Part shown: positions 52,950-62,070 of the stretch, piece after piece
Numbering within the stretch: the stretch's first letter is position 1
Layout of the letters: each line of letters starts with the position of its first letter
Assembly (NCBI GenBank): GCA_016946835.1
Contig: JACVTC010000115.1
Location: 540,001 to 604,000, forward strand
Length of the DNA stretch: 64,000 nt
From: Neocallimastix lanati (nom. inval.)
Lineage: Eukaryota > Neocallimastigomycota > Neocallimastigomycetes > Neocallimastigales > Neocallimastigaceae
Direction of reading: 5' to 3'
Notes under the pieces: model-generated
Seen by the model: only the letters and a program-made list of their open reading frames with translations
What the model was told of the DNA's origin: nothing
Database searches by the model: none
Program-made: the position numbers and the translations under genes

Positions 52950-54366
52950 TTATAAAATATTATTTAAATTAGTTAAACATTCAAACCACAATTTAGAAAG
53001 ATCACTTCTATCATATTTTATATTAATTAACTTGGCTTCTTTATTTTTGTATTTTTCAATTAAGATATTAATTTCATCAGTTTTTGTTTTTATTTTTTTT
53101 TTCATTCTCCAAATTCCTTTTATTTTCATTTGGTAATCATAATATGATAAATGTTCCTGTTCTTTTAATTTATTTATTAATTCATAAAAATTTGGTTTCA
53201 TTGGAAATAGTTTATTTAAAGAATTATTGAGTGATTCTGAAGCATTATTGGTTATATGTTCAATATTATTATAATAATTCCAACTTTTCATATCGTAACC
53301 AATTAAATATGTTTCATAAAAATATTCTAAAAATTTTAAAAATTGACAAGAATTTTTTTCAATGGATTTAGTTTTAATTAATGAAAAAATATCCATTATG
53401 TATTCAGGGTTGATAAATGGTAAGTTTGAAATTCCTTTGTAATAATTAAATATTTTTTCATCATCGTTCACTTCATTACGGCACAATTCATTTTTTTTAA
53501 TTTCTAATAAATTTTTATAATGCCAAATACAATATTTAATATTTATATTAGGAAATATTTTTTTAACTGCTTTGGATATGCCTTTTTCAAAATCGCAATG
53601 TACATTTTTTGGTTCAGTTATAATATTATTATTAGAATTTTGTTTTAATTTATTGAATAACATTTTATATGTTTTTTGCTTTTTATTTCTTAATATTGCA
53701 TAAGAAGTAGTATAAAAACTATTCAATTCTTTAACGTAAGTTCTAGTAATAAACACTTGTTGACTAAATTTAGGTGCGATATAAAAAGTACCATCCACAA
53801 ATATATCATTATTTCTTAAATAATTTTGCTTGGAAAGGGGATTAAAAAATTACTAAATCAGAATTTTTGAATATCATAAAATCTTCATTTCGTTCAGTTT
53901 TATAATATTCAGATTCATTAGGAATTTCATTAAAAGTTGTTACATTGGATGGTAGTTTTTTATTAATACTTCTTAATATTAGAGTTTTAACTGAAATATA
54001 TTCTGGACACGGATATATAAATCCCATTTCTTTAGAAATTTCATTATATAGTCTTTTTCGTTTTATATCAAAAGGATTTGAATGTTTTTTAATTTCATCT
54101 TTAATTTTATGTTTCATTACAGATAGGGATACACTGTATTCGTTTCCAGGATGATTATGTAAACTCTCATATTTTAAGATTTCTTTCTCATTATTTAAAA
54201 TAATAAAAGATTTACATTTATTATTTTTTTTATATTCGGTACATTTATAAACTCTTGAATTATCTTTCCTTGAATGTGAAAAATTAAATTTATATTGTTT
54301 ATTAATAATGATTTGTTCTTCTCCTTTATTAGACTCACTTATATAAATAGTTATGTTTTCTTCCAT
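52950..54366 (-). pseudogene. MULE transposase, FLYWCH zinc finger plus DDE domain (two breaks)
   Basis: Frame from 54366 to 53842 (174 aa): a FLYWCH-type zinc finger, with YKCTEYKKNNKC and SLHNHPG supplying the CCHH ligands, then a linker. Frame from 53798 to 52950 (282 aa): MULE-type DDE domain with first Asp in VDGTFYIAP, second in HCDFEKGISKAV, the C-x2-H motif YCIWHYK and the Glu in NNASESLNN. Between the frames, the second copy at 62.7 kb shows unbroken QSPFQTELF. Here the Gln codon is TAA, and a one-base frame change follows shortly before VDGTFY (about 53800-53820). Only two interruptions across about 1.4 kb suggest recent loss of function. Such enzymes cut and paste the element by binding the inverted ends. 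Confidence 0.85.
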
Positions 54367-54785
54367 TTATAAATTTTAATATATAGTTTTTAATTATATC
54401 TTTTAAATAATTATATTAATTATCTAAATATTATTTTTTAATATTAATTCTGAACAATTAAATATTCAATTTTTTTTAAAAGATAAAAAGTATTTTAATT
54501 ATTTCTTTTTCTTTTAATTTTTTTTAAAAAAAAAACAGATACATAAAGTATATATGAAAATATTTTAATTTTTATTATTTAAAAGTAAATTATTTATTTA
54601 ATGTATATAAAAAAAACTTAATTATTTATTTATTCTAAATTAATATTAATTATTTTTTTTAATATATACTAATAAAGAATTTATGAATTAATTAATTATT
54701 TTATTTATATTATAATCTAATTAAATTATTAACTTTTAAGTCTTTTTAAAACAACAAATATATATAGCATTTTTTAGCATATAAA
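54367..54785. other. AT-rich leader region upstream of the MULE transposase
   Basis: Very AT-rich; must include the transposase promoter. No further feature. Confidence 0.5.
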
Positions 54786-55145
54786 GTAGAACTGGGCTTT
54801 CTACTGGTTGTTATGTGGCGACTTAATAATCATCTGGTGTCCGGCCAACCCCTGCTGGTATCTATTCTTGATCTGATTTTCCCGATAGTGTTTGGAGAAA
54901 GGGTAAAGGGGTTATAATGGCACAATTTCAGGTAAGTATTAATTCCGCTCCTACCATTATTGGATTGCCACGTATTTAATTTCTATATTTGATCACCCAT
55001 GGCATCCTAGTGTAGTTGTATAGCCTATACTGTGAGGGTTACGAGTTCAATTTCTATAGGATAACACGGATGTTATTTGGCAAGACATGTCTACTGGAGC
55101 TACCTCTGCTTAGGAATTTGGAGCGCCGACGTCGTACTGATATAG
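54786..55145. other. GC-rich island inside the MULE, origin unknown
   Basis: About 360 bases with GC near 40-45 percent in DNA otherwise near 10-15 percent. It begins with a small hairpin (GTAGAA...TTCTAC), then GGTGTCCGGCCAACCCCTGC. An ATG at 54917 gives MAQFQ followed directly by a perfect donor (CAG|GTAAGTATT at 54932), and then comes a tRNA-like stretch. It could be a captured host gene 5' end (Pack-MULE style), a SINE, or an RNA gene. I recognise no protein or known RNA. Confidence 0.5.
55003..55063 (+). ncRNA. tRNA-like relic (His-like), possible SINE head
   Basis: CATCCTA at the start pairs 6 of 7 with TAGGATA at the end, like an acceptor stem. GTAG/CTAT could form a D stem. TAGTGTAGTTG fits the pol III A box, and GAGTTCAATTTC resembles a B box. 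CTGTGAG would be an anticodon loop with GTG (His). At 61 nt it is too short, and its anticodon and T stems do not pair, so it is not a working tRNA. Confidence 0.35.
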
Positions 55146-55235
55146 TATAAGATATATATACCAAAGTATATATGTTCTTTACAAGCCCATATATATAATA
55201 TGGGATAGACATGTGAATTCATATGTGTAAAAAAC

Positions 55236-55280
55236 CTATTTATATATCTCTACAAAACGGTTGCTGTAATATATAAATAG
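55236..55280. repeat. 12-bp perfect inverted repeat (hairpin)
   Basis: CTATTTATATAT and ATATATAAATAG flank a 21-base loop containing AAAACGGTTGCTG. It lies just outside the GC-rich island; role unknown. Confidence 0.7.
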
Positions 55281-55929
55281 TAATTGAAATGTGAACAACA
55301 AATTTTAATTTTTGAAATTTCAATTTACAGTTATAATTTAAGTCTTATAAAAATATTATTTTGTAATTTTTATTATTATTTAATATTTTATTTATAAATT
55401 ATATATAAAATAAAAGGTTTAATTCTATTATTAATAACAACTAAAGTTTTAGTTATAATATAAAAAATTAATATTTTAAATAATATTAATTTAAATATAA
55501 ATTTATAAAATAAAATTTTTTAATAATAAAATATAAAAATATTATATTGATATTAATAATAAAATATAAAAATATGAAAATATAAAAATATAATATTAAT
55601 AGAAAAATATAAAAATATAATATCAATAATAAAATATAAAATATAAAAATATAATATAAATATTAATAATAAAATATAAAAAATAAGGTTATAAGGAAAA
55701 TAATTATTTATCATTTTCCTTATAACATGATTGTCAAAAAAAAAAAAATTATATAAAAATATTTTATTTTTTATTGACCTTTTTAATTTTTATTTATTTA
55801 TTTATTTACTTATTTATTTATACATTTATTTCTTTTTTACTTAAAATTATATTAAATTTTATGGCGTAATAATATAAATTTTAAAAGCCACAAATAAATA
55901 GATGGCTTATTAAAATTTCAAAAAAAAAA
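55281..55929. other. AT-rich subterminal DNA of the MULE, right side
   Basis: Repeats of AATAATAAAATATAAAAATATAATATTGATATT resemble those at 52610-52700. There is a GGAAAATAATTATTTATCATTTTCC palindrome near 55696-55720. No gene. Confidence 0.5.
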
Positions 55930-55952
55930 AATTGGCGAAATGGACCACATTC

Positions 55953-56218
55953 TAAATAATAAATAATAAATAATAAATAATAAATAATAAATAATAAATA
56001 ATAAATAATAAATAATAAATAATAAATAATAAATAATAAATAATAAATAATAAATAATAAATAATAAATAATAAATAATAAATAATAAATAATAAATAAT
56101 AAATAATAAATAATAAATAATAAATAATAAATAATAAATAATAAATAATAAATAATAAATAATAAATAATAAATAATAAAAATAAATGATAAGTAATAAA
56201 TAATAAATAAAATAATAA
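55953..56218. repeat. (TAAATAA)n heptanucleotide microsatellite
   Basis: About 230 bases of a 7-base unit, degenerating into A-rich sequence 60 bases before the kinesin start codon. The same type of repeat forms the far (left) flank of the MULE near 49575-49598. Confidence 0.9.
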
Positions 56219-56277
56219 AAAAAAAAAAAAGAAAAAGAAAAATAAAAAAATAAAAATTAAATTTAAAAATAAAAACT

Positions 56278-56711
56278 ATGATTGAAGAAAAAATTATAGA
56301 ATATGCTGAATTTTTTAAAAAGGAAATTCAGGAACATAATGAACGTATGAGTAAAATAAAATCAATAAATATGTTACCAGATAACGATTTTAAAGATATA
56401 TCAATATTTTTAAGAATAAAACCATTAATGGAGTATGAAATACAAAATAATTCTTTCGAAACTTGTTTACCTGATAAAAATAACCATTATAAAGCATATA
56501 TATATGAACCAACTTTTCGTTTTGATGAGAAACCTATAATTAAAACTCAAAATTTTAATTTTGATTATGTTTTTGGTCCTAATGATAATAATAAAATTGT
56601 TTATGACCATTCTATTCAGAATATTATTGAAATATCTTTAGCAGGTGCGCTAGGTGTTATATTATGTTATGGTCAAACTGGTTCGGGAAAGGTACTTTTT
56701 AGAAATAATTT

Positions 56712-56742
<31 letters not shown>

Positions 56743-58232
56743 TAATTAATAATAAATAGTCGAATAATTAATAAAAAATAATTATTAAGAGTAATTTGTA
56801 ATTAATAATAATAGTATATAATAAAATGTATACTAAAAATAATAATAATAAAATAATAATAATAATAATATAATAATAATAATAATAATAATAATTAAAA
56901 TATTTTATTTTAAACTTTATTTTATATAAATTTACTATATTAAATTGAAAATTAAATAAAATTAAGACATTTACAATTACTGGTATTGAAGAATATTTAG
57001 CAGTGGATCTATTTAAAAAGATGGATAGAATTATTAATGACATGCAACTAAATACTTTAGAAACATATAATAATAGGCCATTTGAAATAAAAGTTTCATT
57101 TTTTGAAATTCTTGGTAATCGATGTTATGATTTATTAAATAATAAAGAAGAAATATTTATTCTTGAAGATAAATTTAGAAATATGACTATAAAAGGTGTA
57201 CAAGAATTTGATTGCTTAACTTCTGACGATTTATTGAAATATATTAATATTGGATTTTCTCATAGAAAAACACATGCTACGTTGAAGAATGATACTTCAT
57301 CAAGAAGTCATGCAATTTGCCAAATTAGAATTCATAATACTGTTATTAATCAAGCAAATGATGGTATTATATATTTAGTGGATTTAGCGGGTTCTGAAAG
57401 ACATGCAGGTTTGTTAATTTTTATTTAATTATTTTTGTAATTTATCATTTTTATGAAGTAAAAATTTGATTGTATTAAATTTTTGTATTATAAAAATATA
57501 GATTCAAAATTTCATGACAAAGAAAGACTAAAAGAAACAAAGGAAATCAATAGTTCTTTATTAACGTTAAAAGAATGTATTAGAGCAAGAACTCTATCAA
57601 CTATGGGACTGAGGAAGCATATTCATATACCTTTTAGAAATAGCAAAATAACAACATTATTAAAAGAAACATTTGATATTGAATCATGCACACGTCCTTG
57701 CACAACTATTTTTATTGCAAATGTATCATCAAACTGTATAGACTATTCTCATACTTTAAATACCATTCGTTATGCATCATCCTTAAAAGTTACACAAAAA
57801 AGCAGTTATGATCCATTGAAAAAGAAAGAATATGATCCAAAAGATCCATCAAGTTGGGAATATAAACATGTTGTGCAATGGATAGAAAAAGCATCAAATG
57901 GGGCTATTAATCCAGAATTTTTAGTACCAAACAAAGAAAATGGTGTACAATTATGTAATATTCCAGAAATGGAATTTATAAGACGATGCCTTCTTTCGAA
58001 AAATATAACAGAGAAAAGAGCAAAACTTTTTTATTTGAAGCTTTGGGGTTTAATTATTGATTGTCGTACAAAACAAAGAAAAGCTAAATTGACTTCAAAA
58101 CCAAAGAAAAAACATTCTTTTAGTCAAGATGAAGAAATGATAAAACGTTATGAATTAGAAAAAAAATTAGGTATTTATGATGCTCCAAAGGAAACTGCTA
58201 GAAAAGTTTTAATGGAATTAGATGGCAAATAA
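56278..58232 (+). CDS. Kinesin-13-like motor protein with C-terminal SAM-like domain (3 exons)
   Basis: Exons 56278-56691, 56967-57408 and 57502-58232; 1587 nt, 528 aa, phases close. The motor core has ISIFLRIKP, YDHSIQNII, P-loop GQTGSGKT (about 132-139, formed across the first splice junction), FFEILGNRCYDLLN, switch I NDTSSRSHA (about 246), switch II VDLAGSER (about 276) and YSHTLNTIRYAS. LLTLKECIRA and the loop-2 segment (IYEPTFRFD before NFNFDYVFGP) resemble kinesin-13, the microtubule-depolymerising family, but the family KVD triplet reads RFD. The C-terminal part (about 415-495: WEYKHVVQWIEKA, VQLCNIPEMEFIRR, AKLFYLKLWGLI) looks like a SAM domain, recalling KIF24 where it is N-terminal. 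The N-terminal neck is short. A role in flagellar or spindle microtubule length is inference. The start is the first ATG after the heptanucleotide repeat. Confidence 0.85.
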
Positions 58233-58710
58233 ATGAAATGTTTTCTATAATTAATTTTTTTTTTTTTTTTTTTAATTTTTGTATCTGTTTTATATTATTA
58301 TTTGGTTATTATTAAAATTATTATAATTATTAATATTATTTATTTATGACAATCATCTCATTAATTTATTAAATAAAATTTAAATTATTTTTTAATAAAT
58401 TAATAAATAAGTAAATTTATGAATAAGAAAAAATATAAATACTTTTTATAATATAAAATTTATCACATAGTTTATAAATTAAATTTTTTAATAATAAATA
58501 TTAATAAATAAATTTAATTACATAATCTTGATACAATAATTGAAATAATTATTGCATATAAATTCGATAAAATTTTGATATTAAATATCACTTACTCCAA
58601 ATATAAGGAAAAAAAATAATATATATTATTATTAAGAGTTTATAATTGATTTTCTTTATTTTATTTTTTCATAGAATAATAAATATGAATGACACTTTTT
58701 TTTTTTTTTT
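58233..58710. other. Intergenic region downstream of the kinesin gene
   Basis: T tracts at 58256-58272 and 58698-58712 and AT-rich DNA; no gene recognised. Confidence 0.55.
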
Positions 58711-58719
58711 TATTTCATC

Positions 58720-60690
58720 CTAATCAGATAGTCTGATACTCTTATCATTAACATAGAATCAGTCACCTATTTTTCTTCTATTACATATAATATAATGGCC
58801 AGATTGAGCACTAAATCCGGAATGAACAACAATACCATAAAGTCTATTAGATGGATGCAAATTTTTGTATTTAATTTGGGAAAAATACGGTTCTAATTTT
58901 AGGAATGGATGAAAATCGACAAAATATATTGAATTGTTAAAACTTCCTCCCCTCGGATTGGTTGAACGTTTTAACTATATCATTGCAAGCAGCATAAGAA
59001 CTTCATCAGAATGGGCACAAATAGACAACATTTTATATAATATCGTACCTCTTAAAGGTATAAATTTTAGAATTTTAATTGAAATATTCTCTTGAAAGAG
59101 TGTTGATCGTAAATATCTGAAAGTTTTTGGATGTATTGCGTACTACAAAGACTATTCTCAGAAAAGAGTTAAATTCATTACTAAGGGTATTCCAGGCGTA
59201 TTATTAGGTTTTAACAATGAATCACATTGCTATATCATTATGGACAAATTTAATTATACTATTAATTTGGATAATGAAGTTGTGTTTGAAGAACAAACTT
59301 CTTCTGCATTAAAGATGTGAGGTTAAAACAGCAAACCTAAAAAGTATAATGAAATATAACGACAATTATATTTCATAAAATTATACTTTCGATACTGAAA
59401 GAATAAGTAATATTAAAAACAAGCCATAACAGTATTACATAAAATGAAACACCTTATTATGATGAAAGTGTTAACTATAATATATTTAATTATATTAATA
59501 AAAAAGGTTAGCTAATCCTATTGAACAAGAAAATGGTAAAAATTCAAAATTAATTCTTGAAAATGTTGAACGAATAAATAACTGTAAATATATTGTCTGT
59601 TCTTTTAAATTTTCTAATGGTAATAGTAATACTATTATTGATATTCCTATTACATACAAGCAAAACAATTGCATGTTAGTATAAAAGAATTTGAAAGAAT
59701 GCTATGAAGGCTGAAATACAAAATTTCCATGACAATGATGTCATGACTTTTGTGAAGAATTTATCAAGTGACGTTAAACCCTTTTCTATTGGACGGGTGA
59801 AAGAAATATGGTAAAATTCGAAGCTCGTCACGTTGCTAGAGGCTTCTCCTAAAACAAAAGGTATTAATTATGATTTCACATACTATCAAACTCTTAGTCT
59901 CTATAGTTCAAAATTAGTTATTTCTTTAGCTTCAAAATTCCATCTGGAATTGATAATAAAGCTGTCTATTAGAACGCTCCTTTGGAAAAGAAAATCTACA
60001 TTCCAGGTGTCAAAAAACTTCAGAAAAGAATACTAGCTACTCAATAAATCTTTGTACAGTTTTAAACAATCCGGCCGTTAGTGGAATCAACATTTCACCA
60101 ATTTCCTTAAAAATAATAATTTCATTCAACTTATTTTAGAACCTAAAATTTTTAAGAAAATGGAGGGAGATAGAGTTGTTTATATAAATGATGTTTATGT
60201 TGATGGTATATTGATTAAATGTATAAAATATCATATTTATAATATCATTAATAAAATTAAAGATAACTTTAAAGTATCAAAATGTGATAAAATAAACTAT
60301 ATTTTAGGTATTAATATTGAAAGAAAAAAACAAATTATACTATTTATCAAACACAATTAATTAACAAAAATTTAACATTACAAATATAAGAAAACCAAAA
60401 CTCTTTGTACAGGGAAACTTCAATTAAATGAAACCACTAACAAATCTATTGGTAAGAGTGCTGTAGGTTCATTAATCTATCTGGCTAGATGCACTCATCT
60501 AGACATCACTTTTGCTGAAGGAAAAGCTTCAAGAAATTTTGAAAACCAGATTGGAAGATGGTAATAAATATTATAAAATAATTGAATTATACAAAAAAAT
60601 TATAAAATTGCATGTAAAGAACAGGAGGAAATTATTGCCTATACTGATGCTGATTTTACCAGTGATCCCAAGAATAGAAAATCTACATAA
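58720..60690 (+). mobile_element. Ty1/copia-type fossil (integrase, RT, RNase H)
   Basis: The plus strand reads integrase C-terminal phrases (VERFNYIIASSIRTSSEW, KYLKVFGCIAYYKDYS), then RT phrases (AEIQNFHDNDVMTF, KGINYDFTYYQTLS, VGSLIYLARCTHLDITFA) and the beginning of RNase H (DADFTSDPKNRKST). The order is that of copia elements. LTRs could not be delimited, and the RNase H ends at about 60690. Broken, with roughly ten interruptions; old. Confidence 0.72.
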
Positions 60691-61040
60691 GATAATTTAA
60701 TTTATTTAATTACATTTAAAATTTCTTTGTATAATTATTTTGTTAAATAATAATAAGCTACATTTACTATAAATATAACTTAATTTTTCAAAAATTTTTA
60801 AATCCTTGTAATTACCTAATATTTTATATAAATCTAAATCTTAAAATATAATTATAATAAAATATTTTATTTGTTTTTTATATATTTATCTATTTATTTA
60901 TCTATTTATCTATTTTATGAATTTTATTCATTATTTTCAATAAAATTATTATTTTGCCTTTACTTTTATTTTATTTTAATTACATAAATTTATTTACACC
61001 GCGTTATTAAATAAATGTCATATATGCTCTATATAACAGT
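60691..61040. other. AT-rich spacer
   Basis: (TCTATTTA)n-like repeat near 60886-60914; nothing else recognised. Confidence 0.5.
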
Positions 61041-61041
61041 C

Positions 61042-61849
61042 AGGGGAAGTGCATTTCGAAAAGGTGCAATTCGTAAAATTTTAATAAATAGATAAATAAA
61101 TAATAAAATAAATGAATAATAAATTTGTTATAATATTTAAGAAAATAATAAAATTTAAAAATAATAAATAATTGAATAATGTTTTTTTATTTTATTATTT
61201 TTATTTATTGAATATAAAAAAATATTACTAGTAATTTTAGAATTATTTTTCTTTTCATTGATTATTGAATCAATAAATAAAATTAATAATAATAATAATA
61301 ATAATAATAAAATTTAAAAATAAATATTAATTATTTATTAATTGAAATATAAAACTTTTAAAATAATTAATCAATACAATAAAGTTCTATCAAAAACAAT
61401 TTAGTTTATTTTATTTATTTATTAATTATTAAATTTTTTTATTTATATATCGTATTTTTCAAATATATAAAAAAATTTATTTTTTTTTTTTTTTTATTTT
61501 ATTTTATATTCTTACTGCGCAAGAATTTTAAAGTTGTAAAAATGATCAATTAATTATTTAAATATTTTTTATTTTAATAAATATATCTAAAATTATTATC
61601 CTTAACATCTTTTATAATTTATTTTATTTATATATAATTATTAATATATATATTTTATTTATTATAAATATATATATATATATTTTTAATTTTTAAATTT
61701 ATTTATTTATTATAGTTTTATTTATTTATTTTTATTTGATTATTTATATTGTATATAAAATATTTATTTGTTTTATTATTAATTTATTTATTTATTTATT
61801 AACTTTCAAAAAAATTTTGCGAAATGCAACTTTTCTGAAATGCTTTCCT
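61042..61849. mobile_element. Non-autonomous MULE-like element, about 0.8 kb, with inverted ends
   Basis: The left end reads AGGGGAAGTGCATTTCGAAA, AGGTGCAATTCGTAAAATTT. The right end, in reverse complement, is AGGAAAGCATTTCAGAAAAG, TTGCATTTCGCAAAATTTT. These are imperfect but clear inverted repeats of about 38 bases. The interior is AT-rich with (AAT)n at 61285-61310 and has no open frame. The core GCATTTCG is that of the other elements here. Confidence 0.65.
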
Positions 61850-62070
61850 AAATTTAACTTTTCGATATGCCTCAACTCTTTAACATAAATAAATTTTATA
61901 TAAATATTAGTAATGTCAAAATATTATTAAAGTTTTATAACTATAAAATCTTTATATTAAACTTCCCAACATAAAAAAAAAAAATTAATAAATAAATTGT
62001 TAGAAATAGGGTTTGAGATTTTATTATTAGTATTTATACAGTTATTCAATAATATTGGTCATTATTTGAA
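61850..62070. other. Spacer with an outward-facing MULE-like end
   Basis: At 61861-61876 the reverse complement reads TTGAGGCATATCGAAA, similar to TGAGGCATTTCGACATAA at 62073. These look like ends of two elements meeting back to back. Confidence 0.4.

Larger units (their letters stand above)
49599..55952 (-). mobile_element. Large Mutator-like (MULE) DNA transposon with internal minisatellite and GC-rich insert
   Basis: The left end (49603 on) reads GAGGTCCAAAACGCCAAATT and the right end, in reverse complement from 55951, TGTGGTCCATTTCGCCAATT: GGTCCA-nnn-CGCCAA is shared. The CGCCAA part also occurs in the short elements of this window. Between them lie a 2.75-kb minisatellite, a FLYWCH/DDE transposase on the minus strand (52950-54366) and a GC-rich island. 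Both flanks are the same TAAATAA-type microsatellite, so the element seems to have entered that repeat; a target duplication cannot be read in such sequence. About 6.35 kb in all. The ends are inferred from partial similarity, so the boundaries are less sure than the transposase. Confidence 0.6.

Noticed and set aside
54811-54880. U2 snRNA-like phrase (GGTATCTATTCTTGATCTGA)
   Set aside because: Similarity to U2 is limited to this short phrase; the conserved 5' stem and Sm site are absent.
55003-55063. Functional tRNA-His gene
   Set aside because: Only about 61 nt, with no workable anticodon and T stems, so it is at most a relic.
56768-57043. Minus-strand frame of 91 codons at the kinesin intron
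   Set aside because: It is made of (TTA)n and (TAT)n low-complexity codons across an intron and exon of the kinesin gene.
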